64,000 nucleotides of DNA from Kalaharituber pfeilii. Lineage: Eukaryota > Ascomycota > Pezizomycetes > Pezizales > Pezizaceae. A program made the translations under genes and the position numbers. Location: NCBI GenBank assembly GCA_015179045.1, contig WHUZ01000023.1:558001-622000 (forward strand), read 5' to 3'. Every line of letters starts with the position of its first letter. The stretch's first letter is position 1. The notes beneath the pieces are model-generated. The model made no database searches, was not told the origin of the DNA, and saw only the letters and a list, made by a program, of their open reading frames with translations. Shown in pieces: positions 1 through 12,088 of this stretch.

Positions 1-1735
1 TTTCTTCTGCGCAGCTCTCTGGACCTCCTCTGCCTTCTGGGCCCGTTTTTCTGCTTTCAGGATCTTCTCTACTACTGTTCTTAACCTCTTCTCCTCTTGC
101 CGATTTAATTTGTTGCTTTTTTTCCCAGTCCATCTCAAGCACCGCTTTCACCTCCGCTTGCCGTCAGCCTCACCAGATGCGCAATCCAGTGTACGGGGTC
201 CCTTAATATACTTTCACCCAATGCAGGCTGTGTATAAGTAGCAATCTTGTCACTCCGTAAAGTTTTGAAAGCCAGGGAGTTAGGCTCAATTACAGTATGC
301 TTAACTAACTTTTCCTCTAGAAACAGCGCATGATCCATCACAGTGTTATAGGTATAGGGAGTCATCACTGTTTTATCTAATGCTGCAAAAGACACTGTTT
401 GCCTAGATGGAGTATCTAACATTGAGAGATCTGGTTTGGAGTCTGAGGTTGAGGTTGAGGTTGAGGTTGTAGGCGGGATGACTTCATCCGGATTGATAGG
501 TCAGCATCCAGCCTCTTTCCATGAACTCAAGATTGTGTCTTTGGTAAAAGTTTTTGATCTGGCAATGCAGAGAATTTCCCAGAAATCTGGTTTCTGCAGA
601 ATATCTCCAGGCTTCGCATAGATCCAGTCTTGCAGTGCATTGGAGCAGTGTTGTTGTAGAGGAGAGAAGCACCCAACATCGGGAGGTTGTATTAGGTGAG
701 TAGCATGTGCCCCCGGGGGAGGCAAAGCATGTGAATTCGGTGATTGCGTGCATACTCAACCACTTTCCAGTGGGCATGAGAGGAGTGTCCATCGACAATT
801 AGAAGTCGCTAAGGATATTCAGGTGCATCTGCTAGAAGTGGAGGGGGTGGACTGCTAGACTCGGAAATGGCAGTTCGTTTATCCGGTGAATGGAGGTTTC
901 TGACGCCACGGGCGCTACAGGAGGGGGTTGCAGGGGAGGTTACACGGAGGGAAGATGTAGTGGCCGTGAGAGGAGCAAGGAGTATATGAGATACTTTATA
1001 AACTCAAAGCCAAATTCATCATCCATATATCCACTAGGTGAGCAACCAAATGAAGCTGGAAGGTCTTGTAAACCTCAAATCGATGATATCCTTCCCTGTG
1101 TTTTTGACTGCCAGACGATATATGGGGGAATGAATTCGCCAGCTGCATTTACTGTCTCCGGATCAGTAACAAACTCTCAATTACCATCAGTAGCTGCAAT
1201 TTTGCGCCCTCTTCCTGTATGAACAATATATTTGCATCTCCCAGTAGCAATACCCATGACAATGCCCTTTGCATCGTTGTCCCACAGATTATCAGGGGTG
1301 ATCTTTAGCTGCCGAATCGTAGTGCGGAGTGATCGAAAGATTGCTCGTTGCGTAGGAATATTTGTGCGCTGTACCGGTCGAATTTGCTCTAGATATTGTA
1401 CATATTTTGCTTTCACGGTAGGGTGGCGAGTAAATTTATTGATTTTGACGCGCAAAAGCAAACCGCCATCGATTTTAGGATTTGTAAATGAACAGGAAAG
1501 CCCATATCACTCATTTCGAGTGCCCAACGTTCTAGTGCATGCTCTTCACTTCTAGTAAGCAATGGCTGTCTTTCTCGTGCCGCTTTCTTGGCCTGTGTGT
1601 CCCCTTAATCCGTCTACTTAATGTACAAGGCTCAACATCAAAGTATTTAGCTGTTTCTGAGAAAATTTTCTTTCAATGTTTGTAAAATAAGCGACTGCCT
1701 TGTTGATATCTTCAGGCCTATTTTCGCGTGTCATG
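1..1735 (-). pseudogene. Fot1/pogo-type DDE transposase, decayed, runs off left edge
   Basis: Read on the minus strand, scattered frames give the landmarks of a Fot1/pogo (Tc1/mariner superfamily) transposase. They are an N-terminal stretch starting at about 1733 (MTRENRPEDINKAVAYF, resembling the helix-turn-helix start), a first catalytic Asp block at 1177-1461 (NLWDNDAKGIVMG), and a second Asp block near 740-790 (LLIVDGHSSH) followed after a frameshift by the CLPP-like and THLIQPPDVG motif (501-725). A basic, Lys/Glu-rich C-terminal end at 1-130 (RLNRQEEKRLRTVVEKILK) runs off the window. Stops and frameshifts separate the blocks, so it cannot make a working enzyme. Transposases of this type cut and paste DNA at TA sites. 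Terminal inverted repeats were not found, the left one being outside the window. The family call rests on motif order and is fairly secure; the exact clade is not. Confidence 0.75.
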
Positions 1736-1860
1736 GCTGTAGAATGCGGGTGTGTAGAGTTCAAGGAATGGAGAAATGGTTATCATATTGCGATTGTACG
1801 TGATAGCGTTGATTGTCTTGCTGAGGCAGAAAAGTGACCATCATTACCGGTGGGCGCATC

Positions 1861-2292
1861 ATTACCCCATCGGTGATCATGAGCAGATGAGGAAACAAAA
1901 ATGAAATTTTGGGTCTCCTGAACTACCGCACTCTCTGACATCACCCACTTATCGGTTCTTGTTGCACTGCTGGTAGCATTCGTTTTTGCGTTAGGATGAC
2001 GCTTCTCCAGATGCCCAAGAGGTTGTTCGTTTGCGGTACAGAGCCTTTTGAGGGTATGCAGTTGAGGCGCGGGTTGTAGGTGGTAAACGTTCCAGCATAA
2101 ACCTGACGATTTTCAAACTGTTGGATGAGCTGAGCGGTTTGACAGGCTTTGAAGGTAAGCAAAGCAATCTATTTCTTCGCTAGAAAGATTGGCATGAAAT
2201 TGTTCTAGTTGAACAGATGGTTCCACCAGATAATGCGAAGGTGAGGTTTGGGCATTGATGTTGTAGGATCGATTGATGAAGTTAATAGCCAT
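1861..2292 (-). pseudogene. Unknown frameshifted ORF next to the Fot1 relic
   Basis: An ATG at 2292 (minus strand) opens 59 codons (MAINFINRSYNINAQ..., stop at 2113). A second frame overlapping its end continues for 73 codons (1941-2162, FKACQTAQLIQQFENRQVYAG...). The smooth hand-over suggests one ORF split by a single frameshift. I do not recognise the product. It lies just upstream of the transposase relic in the same orientation and could be an accessory part of that element or an older gene. Confidence 0.25.
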
Positions 2293-2424
2293 CTAGGATG
2301 AATTAAAGTAATTGGAATTGGTGTCTGTGATTGAAACAAAAGTCTAAGCTTGTGGTGACATGGAAGCTTGTACTGGTAGTTAATAGTACATGTGCAATCC
2401 GCCCGAGATTTGGAATCTGTTGAT

Positions 2425-2428
<4 letters not shown>

Positions 2429-2455
<27 letters not shown>

Positions 2456-3010
2456 TTCACGTAACCCCGCATACAGGCTACCAGCCTATGGCAGGGACCC
2501 ATATACCCGGGCCAGGTTTGAGACAACTAACTACGGAATCTACATACACCCTTGAGCACCCAGTGCCCTCCGTCCCCCGGTCCCCGGCTACCCCAGATCG
2601 AGGCAGGCAAACCAGTACTCGACCGGGTCACCTTCCACGCCTTCTTGCTTCCATCCTTTCTCCTCTAGGTCCTCCCAGGACTGCCAGGTGACATGTGCCC
2701 CATTTTTGTTCTTCCTCTGGGGCCGCTCCAGTTCTGTGCATCTGAACACCACATGCTCAGCACTCCATGCCTCACCACATGTGCATTGTACCTCCTCGCC
2801 ACTGACCATCCTCCTCCACATAGCTCCGCCTTTTCCAGTCCGCAGCCAAGTGTAATTTGTGAGTGCTCTCCTGCCCCACTTTACGAATTTGCCCTTCCCA
2901 AACCCTGCACGCCCACTATATGTAAAAGATTTAGAGTAAAAAAAAGGCACTTCATGCAAGAAAGCGCTGAATATCTTTTTGGTCAATTCCGACACGAAAT
3001 TTTGTCTGAC
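2429..3010 (-). mobile_element. 5'-truncated LINE (Tad1-like) 3' end with poly(A) tail
   Basis: On the minus strand an ORF at 2588-2995 (136 codons) ends in a Cys/His-rich block (CTCGEAWSAEHVVFRCTELE) preceded by LTNYTWLRTGKGG. This is the kind of tail found after the RNase H region of Tad1-like LINE ORF2 proteins. About 130 bp of 3' UTR follows, then 27 T on the plus strand, i.e. a poly(A) tail in element orientation. The reverse transcriptase and endonuclease are missing, so this is a 5'-truncated dead copy. The sequence just inside the tail (GCGGGGTTACGTGA in element sense) recurs beside poly-T tracts at 44.1, 52.0 and 62.6 kb. The 5' boundary is approximate and I found no target-site duplication. 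Confidence 0.7.
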
Positions 3011-4468
3011 TAAAAGAAAAGAGATATATGAAGATCTGAGCTTAAAATAAAAGCTCGGAGATATATGTTTTCTGATTTACGGGAGAATCCACTAGTGTTT
3101 AAGTGCACCTTGGTATTGTCAATTAGGAGCTTTTGCGCATCCGGAGTGTGGTTGTAAACGTCTGATGTAGGGTCTTGTAGGTTTCTTCCATATTGTGAGA
3201 TTTTATCGGACAGAATACATCGGGTTCTAACTTACTTGCGGCAGTACGGTGCTTGGATTCATTTTTACTCCTGAATTCCAAGCACCAGGCAGTGGTACAG
3301 AGCAGTTGTTACGGGGTACGTAAGGTAGGCCGTCTACTAATTAACTAAGCAAAGAGTCGCTATAGAAACGAGGTAGTTAAGAAGTAAATAAGCGTTATAT
3401 TTGTTAGGGTCGAGTTCCGGGTTCTTGCCCCTCTAACTCCAGTGGGACAGTATAGTTAATCCAGTTCAAACGGTACCTGGGGATCAAGCCAGGCCCTGAA
3501 AATGCCAAGTGGAAACAGCCTTAACAGTTGACCAACGCATACATGAAAACAATGCGACATTGATAAGAAATCCGAAATGCCTTGATGCAGATCTCATGCT
3601 AATAATAATCATAACTCCGGCGCCTATGCAAAAGACTTAATGCAGATCTCCAACAATCATGACTCCGGCGCCTATGCAAAAGACAATGAATAAAATAGAA
3701 GAGGTTATTGCGCAATACCCTTTGCGAAACAGGACTGCCGATCATAGTCAGTAACCAAGATTGCTAATCTTGGTAGTTACTTACACCGTGCCGGGCAACC
3801 CATTACCACCAGCCTACTTGTTGGTGTTAGCTAGACATCCTAGTAGTAGTACTGAGGTGGTACCTCTTTGACGACACTTCAGCGAGACGTTTATATGGCA
3901 TGACAGGTTACCCCTGTAACAGCAGTACACACCAAGCAGATAAAGACCCCATTGATGGAGTCGAAAAACGTGGGATCTACAATCCCTCTCATTCTTCGGC
4001 GGGCAAAATACTTTTGGTAGATGACTTCTACAATTTCTTTTGCACGGAAGTGGCCTTGCAGTATCTACACTCCGACACAGTTTGTCAGTTTCCCAATTCC
4101 TCGATACTTAAGCAAGGTTCACTTACCTCCTTTGTTTCCTCCCGACAGATATACTGATAATTTAACATCAGTATTTTATCTTTGCCCCTTCGGAAGAGAA
4201 AAGAGGCTTCGACAGCAGAGGGTGCAGAAGGTTATGTGTCGTAGATCCATATATTTGGTGTTAGCCGGGCTCATAACCTGTTGAATATTGGTCCTATGAG
4301 GCTCACACAGTTGATAGATTTGGATGAAGGAATTCGAGGGTAAAATCGTTAAATCTATTGAGCGAAGGGTTACAGGAATCGCACGCTTATATACATGAGT
4401 GAAGACACAGATAAACCGAATAACACGGATAAGCGCACAGACAACCAACTGTGCGTTGGCCACGATGT
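3011..4468. other. Intergenic, no gene seen
   Basis: No ORF here is convincing. The only structure noted is the short tandem duplication at 3584-3684 and a small hairpin near 3740-3770 (aaccaagatt ... aatcttggt). Confidence 0.5.
3584..3684. repeat. Tandem duplication, about 50 bp x 2
   Basis: Two adjacent units share atgcagatctc at one end and actccggcgcctatgcaaaa at the other (about 3584-3636 and 3640-3684). The second unit has a small internal deletion. Looks like a local duplication with no coding content. Confidence 0.7.
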
Positions 4469-4470
4469 TA

Positions 4471-4669
4471 CCGTATTATTTCGAATTTTAGAACCTCCCG
4501 CTAGATGGTTGAAATCTACTGAACTCGGTTTGGCATAAAGCAGGGGTTATGATACTACACCTGAATGAAGCATGATACGAGGTCAAAGCAGTGTGAGATC
4601 TACATACGTAGAGTTCTCATCTACACCTCATCCCTCTAGCGCCAGATTCTAAAATTCAAAATAATACGG
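4471..4669. mobile_element. 199-bp MITE with TA target site
   Basis: The ends are inverted repeats of about 37 bp with a few mismatches (left ccgtattatttcgaatttta; the right end is its reverse complement apart from small changes, with cgctaga conserved further in). Both ends are flanked by TA (4469-4470 and 4670-4671), the signature of Tc1/mariner-superfamily insertion. No coding capacity, so non-autonomous. Its mobiliser is unknown. Confidence 0.7.
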
Positions 4670-5093
4670 TATTTTACAACAAGGATGTAAGGCATGTTCC
4701 GGATGGACAGGCATTGAAGACACGGCAAGAGACTCTTACTTACACATGAATAATGATAGACGACAAAAATTCGAAATGTAGAAGGTATAATAATGAAGAT
4801 GGAGCAGGTTTTGACCGTAAGTTATAAAAGCGGGAAGATAAGAGCAGTAACAGCACCAATAGAAAAGAGTTCCCAGTGACGGATAGCAACTCCGGCGTAC
4901 GTACGCCTAATTCCAACACCTGCCAATGAAATGTATTATAGTGGTCTTAGACTGAGCTTTTCTCTTACATCATTATGATACTAGTAATCCGGAATGTGCG
5001 GCAGAAAAGTCTGACTCTGAATACTCTTGATAGAAAGAAATGCTTATTCTAGTCTAGTTAGTGCATTCATATAGATGTTTTACTACTCGGTCA

Positions 5094-5507
5094 GGCAGTT
5101 GAAACAAAAGAAGTATACTTTACTGTGCGCCCACAATTGCACCCGCACCCGCACCCAACACTCCTACTAGCTAGTAAAATAAGTATTCGAACAGGGGGCT
5201 CATGCATATTATGCGCTATGCAGTATTTGGCATGAGACTACAGTCCGACCTTGCTGTAGTGAACCCCCGCTATTTTCTAGACTATGATACAGCTGAGTCT
5301 AAGCGAATGGTCTGACCAATTTGTGCGGTTTGGTGCCAAGTACTTGTCTGGGCTTGGAATACTCCTACAAAGAATACTCATTGTAATTTTGCTGGTACAC
5401 TCGCATAAAGCTCACTACCCAACCAGGCAGTTGAAACCAAAGCAGAATAAGTACATCCTAACTGCGGGACTACAATTACACCCGCAACACCCAACTCCTA
5501 CATACTG
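5094..5507. repeat. Direct repeat pair (332 bp apart) around a mariner-like fragment
   Basis: The blocks at 5094-5172 and 5426-5507 share ggcagttgaaac followed by caca/caattacaccc-type sequence and caactcctac. Between them, 5178-5230 (aataagtattcgaacag ... ttatgcgctatgcagt) matches 57586-57635 and the aagtatccggacag inverted-repeat family near 57.8 and 58.7 kb. This is probably a relic of a TIR transposon. Confidence 0.45.
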
Positions 5508-5789
5508 TACTTCTCAGGTAGTCTCGTAACCAGACGCTGACTACTTCTCAGGCTCCATCCTCTCCACCCCTGGCTCAACTCACTTCTTGTACTCCCGTTC
5601 GGTCTAACCTTCACTCGCCACTTTGCTCTTTGCACCCGCCTCTTCTGCCATCCTCTGCAGCGTCTCATACCCCTCCCGTACCCCGCCCCACCCCCCTCCT
5701 TAGCTCAAGTAACTTGTTGCTGAGTAGTCCCCTAGCAGTTCAAGTCGGATTGATATACCGCACTGCAAATGTAGGCTGTCCCTTCTAGC

Positions 5790-6324
5790 ACTTTCTACCC
5801 CATGACTCATCCCCACGCCCGCACCAAACCCCGTACCAACTCCCACTCAAGCGCCCACGCCAAAGATCAAACCCCCTCACACCCACAAAGCCAAAACCCC
5901 ATCTCCGACCACGCCCAATGCCAACACCACAAAGACTGGCATTGTAGTACACGGGATAGCCCTGAGAAAAGACCTCGGGAATGTCCGACGATGGATGGAG
6001 GCAGCCAACCAGGACCTAGGAAGGATCACGGGGATCCGATGGCTAAGGAAAAAGCAGACTTTGATTGAGGAGGGAAAGAAGACAAGCTCGGTGGTGGTGT
6101 ATCTGGAGGAGGAATCGGGAAGTGACAGGGTGAGACTGGGAGGAAGATGGCTCCGAGCAGAGCAGTACGACTGGGACAGAGGAAAGAAGTGAAGGACCCA
6201 TCCCGTACTGAACTCCACCCGCATCATGAACTAGCACCGCGGGCACTACATGTATCTAGCCGTTAAAATTGTTTCTCTTTTAATAAACCCTCGCCATAGC
6301 CCATAGGGCGGCATGCGAGTATTG

Positions 6325-6358
<34 letters not shown>
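5790..6358 (+). mobile_element. LINE-derived element: ORF1 piece joined to 3' tail and poly(A)
   Basis: A reading frame open from 5806 to the stop at 6190-6192 encodes a Pro/Thr-rich leader and then a gag-like block (TGIVVHGIALRKDL ... GIRWLRKKQ ... KKTSSVVVYLEEE ... RLGGRWLRAEQYD), as in ORF1 proteins of fungal LINEs, which bind the element's RNA. Only about 170 bp follow before the tail signature (ctcgccatagcccatagggc ggcatgcgagt) and a poly(A) run at 6327-6358. ORF2 is therefore absent and the element is non-autonomous. The 23850-24304 element has the same plan. The 5' boundary is approximate. Confidence 0.6.
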
Positions 6359-6361
<3 letters not shown>

Positions 6362-6666
6362 TGATGTCTCAACCGGTGGTTCCACACATAGTATAGGAAG
6401 GAGTAAAATATGCATTGATATGCTAAGAGCTACGTATGATAGTATAAAACATCATGAGATGCCGGCGGATAGTACAGTGACCAGTCGTAAGTGAACAGAA
6501 CAAAATGTTAAGAGAGCTAAGAGAGCTGACTGCGCATGAAATGAGTGAAGATAACCTTCCAAAAAGAAGCAATGAACGCAAGGAACAACGCCTAGGAATA
6601 TCGAGGTACACATTGGGTGTATATTAAGTCCTGTGACAATTCATTGTTCCGATAGAATGCCGAATA

Positions 6667-9600
6667 CTACTCGGGACCGGGCGGCGATCCCTTGGACTGG
6701 TTAACTTGTTTCAGATACGCTTCCAACAGTAGTTTTGCGATTTCCTGATTCCCTTTTTCCACGGCAGCCGCAATTGAACACACGGCCTTTGTAGTGGTTT
6801 CCAGCTCAGACGGCAAAGTGCCATGGGGTAGGTTATCGAAGCCATGGTTGGAATGGCAATTTTCATGGCCCACTATGGCCTTGTTCTCCAACAGGAGTTT
6901 CGAAGTTTCGAGAGCTCCTTGCTTTAGATTCAGAGGCTCGTTCGAATGAATTGAAGCTGTAGCTGCAAGAGGTGTCTTTCCTATTCTATCGGTTCTGTTG
7001 ATCTCCGCTCCTGCCACTAGGAGCTGCTTTACAACCTCGACATGGCCTCCTTTTGCGGCCCAGTGCAAGGGTGTCTGCTGATCATCATTGCCTCTGTTGA
7101 CATCCGCTCCTGCTGCCAGGAGCTGCTCTACGACATCGACATGGCCTCCTCCGGCAGCCTGGTGCAAGGGTGTCTGCTGATCGTCATTGCCTCTGTTGAT
7201 ATCCGCTTTTGCTTTTAGGAGCTGCTTCACAACCTCGACATGGCCGTCTACTGCAGCCCAGTGTAGGGGTGTCTGCTGATAATTACTGCCTCTGTTTACT
7301 TCTGCTCCTGCGTCTAGGAGCTGCTTTACAACTTCGACATGCCCTACTGCTGCAGCCCGGTGCAAGGGCATATTCCCATACTCATTGACTCGGTTGACCT
7401 CTGCTCCTGCGCCTAGGAGCTGCTTCACAACTTCGACATGGCCTCCTGCTGCAGCCCAGTGCAAGGGTGTTTGCTGGCAATTACTACCTCTGTTTACTTC
7501 CGCTCCTGCGTCTAGGAGCTGCTTTACAACTTCGAGATGACCTCTTGCTGCAGCGCGATGAAAGGGAGTCTTCTTATCGTTATCACTTATGTTGATTTCC
7601 GCTTTTTCCTTTAGGAGCTGCTTTACAACCTCGAAATGCCCTCCTGTTGCAGCCTGGTGCAAGGGTGTCTCCTCACGTATATCGCCTCTGTTGACCTCTG
7701 CTCCTGCCTTTAAGAGCAGCTTCACAACCTCAGCATGGCCTCCTGCTGCAGCCTGGTGCAAGGGTGTCTGCTGATCATTATCGCTTCTGTTGACCTCCGC
7801 TCTTGCCTTTAAGAGCAGCTTCACAACCTCAACATGGCCTTCTGCTGCAGCCCAGTGCAAGGGTGTCTGCTGATCAATATTGCCTCTGTTGACCTCTGCT
7901 CCTGCCTCTAGGAGTTGCTTTAGAACTTCGAAATGCCCTCCTGCTGCAGCACAGTGCAAGGGTATCTCTTCATATACATTGTCTCTGTTGACCTCCGCTC
8001 CTGCCGCTAGAAGATGCTTTACAATTTTGACATGGCCTTCCCCTGCAGCCCGGTGCAAGGGTGTCATCCCAGCATTATACTCTATGTTGACCTCCGCTCC
8101 TACTTCTAGGAGCTGCTTCACAACCTCGAAATAGCCTCGTTGTGCGGCCCAGTGCAAGGGTCTATTTAGATCACGGCCTTGTTTTTCTGTTTTGTCATTA
8201 CTCGTATGCTGCCTCGGATCACGGTCGAGCGCGAAGCTTTTCTCCAGGATTCGTTCGAAAACCTTCAGGTGTCCATTTCGGGCCGCACAATCCAATGCCT
8301 TAGAAAGTGCTCCAGTTATAAAACCTCCTCTCTCTAGAATATAACTGACACTTCTCACTTCTCCAGCATTCGCAGACTCTATAAGTAAGGAGCTCCAATC
8401 CACAGGAGCTCCCGCAAGCACTAGTCGATCGAAAATCAATAGATGACCTCCAACGAATGCCGAATTTAGTGCATTGCCCAGATATTCTGCATTGTAATTA
8501 AGCTCCGCCCCGAGTTGCAGTATGTGTTCGACAGTTCTGAGGTGACCCCGGGCAGAAGCAGCCATCAGAGCTGTTTCTTTTTCTCCTGTTTCATGCAAGT
8601 GAAATTCAAAACTCAACTCTGAGCCTTGGATGAGATAAAGGTTGATGAGATAAGGAAATCCAAATGCAGCAGAGACCAGTAGAGGCATCTCTGAAACATA
8701 GTGTTCATACTTTGTTCCCGCGGAAGTGCGGGAAAGAAACTGTTTCACAAACTGAGCCGGCGATATCCCATTTGAGGAGACCTCTTGAAATATCACTCGC
8801 ACCAGGGCACCATGTGAGTTCTGAACAGCCCATTTGAAGCACTCATGATGAGGATTATATGTTTTTGTCGGTGAATTTGTTGGCCAAGGCACTTTGACAA
8901 GGTTACACTCACTCAAAACTAAGTTCTTGAACCATGTCCAAAGTTCTTCCATAGGTATGACTGACCGGTAGGCTACTGGTAGGCTTTTACAATGGCTGAG
9001 CCAGTTCATAGTAACATACTCGAACAAAGCGCATTCATTCATCTGAGACCTAGATGAATCTGAGTCTGTACCTGCTTTTGCTGATGTTGGGCTAAACAAT
9101 TTCAAATTGGCCTTCTTGGGCACATGTTCTGAAGGTTGTGCAAGAACCCGGCGGAAGGCTGTGGCAACTAAGCCTGAGTGTAGTTCCGGTGGGGTCCACT
9201 TTGATACAGGCATGGAGAGTACTGATTGCTTTGGTGCTGATACAGGAGTATGCCATTCCAGTTCGGTTTGAAGATCCCGGAAATGCAAGTATTGCAGACA
9301 CCTTTTGGCCAGGTGTAGTTCCGTAGCTTGTGATTCAATCCGAAAAGCCTCAAGCGGTGCTGGCATTTTGTATGTGCGTAGAAAGGTTACAACAGTGGAA
9401 TGTATGAACCGAACAGTTGATGAATCATAAACTGGCTCTTCTATCACTAAAAGGTTTCCACAGGCCTCAATGACCTTGTCCGGGCTTGCTGGAATACGGT
9501 CTAGTCCTTGCATTCGTGTTCTATCATGATCTGTGATTACAACTGCTTCAACAAGTTCACGTAGTGACAACCGCCTCCTTGCCGTGGTGAGCCATCGGAA

Positions 9601-12088
9601 TGCCTCTATTGCAGTATCTTTATTACGCTCATTGACAATGCGTTGGAGTATCCTGATGTATGTCTCATCTAGATTGCGAGGCAATGACTGTAAGGTCTTT
9701 CGAATCTCCTCATCATTGAGCTGCCTACAGATATCATGTATCTGTAGGGCGACCCAGAGGAACCTGAGTTGAATCTGTTATTTAGTACTTGACTATCAAT
9801 TGCTTGGAACCCAGAAATAGACCATATACATACATTCCTTCGACACCAGCCAGCAATGCCTGCTTAATTTCCTCTACCATCATTGGATCTTGAATTTGTA
9901 ATCTGCCATCTTCTAAACGCTGCTTCAATGAATCATCAATATACCCCTCAATTTCAGCACGACATTTCACATCATCAAGTGAGATTGAGATCGCATTTGT
10001 GAGGTTCCTTGTCAGATAAACCTCTTTACGGCATGAAAGGTAAACTTTGATACACCGTGGTATTCTCTTCAACTTCTTTAGTAGTTCAAGAATCTGTGCT
10101 TGAACATCTTCATGACATTCATCAATCCCGTCAAGTATCAGATAGATGTGAGTGGGAAGCCTGCAAGTGCGAATGAAAAGGTCTTGCCATTGATGTGTAG
10201 GAGGGATATTGTTGTATTGATCGAAGAAGCCAGCCAGATATTCTTCGAATTCAGTGGAACCATGAAAAACAGAGAGTATTTGCTTGATCAAGCTTCTGAC
10301 AATTTCTTCGAACTTGAGAGAACGGCAGTCAGAGAAATTGCAGAAAAAGTACCCAATGAATTCTTTTTCAAATCCACTGTTGGTTTGCTGGACACATGTG
10401 TCTAGGAGATGCTTCACTACAGAGGTTGATAAAACTGATTTTCCTGAACCCGCTGTAGACATTATCATTGCAGCAGTCAGCGACGTAAGTAGCCACGCAA
10501 GAAGTTCATGAACTAAAGCCCACTTACGTATTCCATGGCACCAGAGTACTGAAGAATTGCATGATTGGGCCCATTCCTTATACTCGTGCAACTCAAACAG
10601 CCATTCCCCAGTACGCGGATGACTGACATTCACAAAATCCAGGAAGGTTGTCGTATGATTGTAATCAGAGATCCGTTTCAGAAGCCTTTGGCGTGCATCA
10701 ACTGCTCAAGTTCAATTGTTAGTCAACACGCATGAAAGCCCAGTCCGTGAAACCTGGCTGACTAACACTCTTTCTGAGTTTCTTGCTTTCGTTCCAAGTG
10801 CGCTAGTTTGTCCCTGGTTTTCCTCCATTGCTGCAATTGCCTCTCATCCTTCCCTGTAGCACAAGAGTAAGAATGTCGGAATCTCTACAAAACCTACTTG
10901 TATTAAATATATCCACTCAGCTTACCTTTTGCATCTGCCTGTAGCCTCAGGACCAACTTTCTATTGCGAGCCAATCCCTGCAGCTCTACATTTCTTTGTT
11001 CTTCCCAATTGGCATTAAAAAGCATCTGCTGCTGGATTGCTTTTCTCGTTGCATCCTCCCTTGCAAGAATAATCTGGTATTCTACAATTTTCTGCTGCAT
11101 GGTGAGGCTTCTTTCCACATCTTGCAGTTCATTCTGCAATGGTTGCAACAGCGCCCTGAGTATCATTGTGGTGCCTGGCCATGCTATCAGCAAGCTTTTT
11201 CATTTGCTGCATTTCGAAATTCCGATATGCTTATTTTCTCACTTACTTGACATCCGTAAAAACATAAGAGCATCTGAACAAAACTTCACTATCTGGGCAT
11301 AGTACTCAAAGACGGCATCTTGAAGGCCAGGGTGGTGTGGCCACAAATCTTGAAATTCCTTGAATATGGGGCATAGCGTCCCCAGTCTTTCCAGCAAATC
11401 GGTGAGAGAGCTGAAATATCGAAAGTAATTTGTAGCTGTCTGTTTCAGCACACATCAGTAAGTGAGAACATAGCTTGGCAATTTGTTTTTTTTTTTGTTT
11501 TTTTTTTAATATCATTACTCGCGTGCCTCCCTAGGGGCTATGGCGAGGTCTGGTTAAATACATGAAATGGGTGAATAAGTATAAAAGGAAATTAGTAAGA
11601 TAAAAGGAAATTAGTGAAGTTGTGAGAAATGAGAGGAAGAGAGGTCTGCTGCATATAGGTACAAATAGGCAAATCAACATGTCGGATGCAGTGTACCACG
11701 TACCAGCAACAAAATCTTGACACTTCCCCACACCAAAGCTGAAATACACGCACTGTGCTGAATCATAGTATCCACAATTCCAGAGAATTGTTGGACTGAT
11801 TGCAAAAATGCTTCACAACGTTGAATTTTCTTCTCTGAAACTCTTGCATTTTTCAGGCCTTTTGTCAGCTCTAGAATATCACCTGGAGTTTTAGATTGGA
11901 TTAGAGAATTTCTTTGCTCTGGTGATAACAATTTGCTAAATTCATCAACAGCATTGAGCAGATTCTCACGACCACTACAAGGCGTCCTCATCAGTATCCA
12001 AAATAATGCGGCGCAGAAATTCCAATAGCTGCGTTGACTGTACCACTTACCTCAGTCTTTGGGCATGAGTGCTAGGCTGCTGTGCCAT
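6667..12088 (-). CDS. NLR-A: NACHT-ankyrin STAND protein, 1,575 aa, eight exons
   Basis: Spliced model (minus): 12051-12088, 11704-11974, 11247-11439, 10926-11174, 10767-10853, 10528-10701, 9834-10452, 6667-9763. Phases agree throughout and the sum is 4,728 nt with no internal stop. The start (MAQQPST) was chosen because the paralogues also begin MAQ in an identical 38-nt exon. Residues 1 to about 165 form a helical N-terminal domain (SALVWGSVKILLL ... FKEFQDLWP ... LQDAVFEYYA) of the kind placed in front of fungal NACHT domains. About 166-290 is a Gln/Glu/Arg-rich coiled coil. NACHT follows, with Walker A GIPGSGKS at about 336-343 (split by intron 6) and Walker B LILDGIDE at about 442-449. 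GMFLW at 543-547 leads into a winged-helix-like region. Ankyrin-like units start at about 942 and a run of 12 canonical 33-residue repeats fills about 1077-1475. Such STAND proteins act as intracellular recognition switches; the ligand is unknown. Intron 2 carries a retroposon tail. Looks intact. Confidence 0.9.
11485..11660 (-). mobile_element. LINE-tail retroposon inside intron 2 of NLR-A
   Basis: Poly-T (11485-11507) is followed by the family tail signature read in reverse (tactcgcgtgcctccctagg ggctatggcgagg). Intron 2 is 264 nt here but 124 and 114 nt in NLR-B and NLR-C, so about 145 nt were gained. The element is in the sense orientation of the gene and lies wholly in the intron, leaving the donor (GTACGT) and acceptor (AACAG) untouched. 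The 5' end is approximate. Confidence 0.7.

Noticed and set aside
6305..6358. Poly(A)/poly(T) runs as plain microsatellites
   Set aside because: Most are preceded by one of two conserved tail sequences and several have target-site duplications, so they are retroposon tails; only 26849 remains doubtful.
7589..8134. Plus-strand ORFs opposite NLR-A
   Set aside because: Antisense shadows of the ankyrin repeats (SAPA.RSC.T-type pattern).
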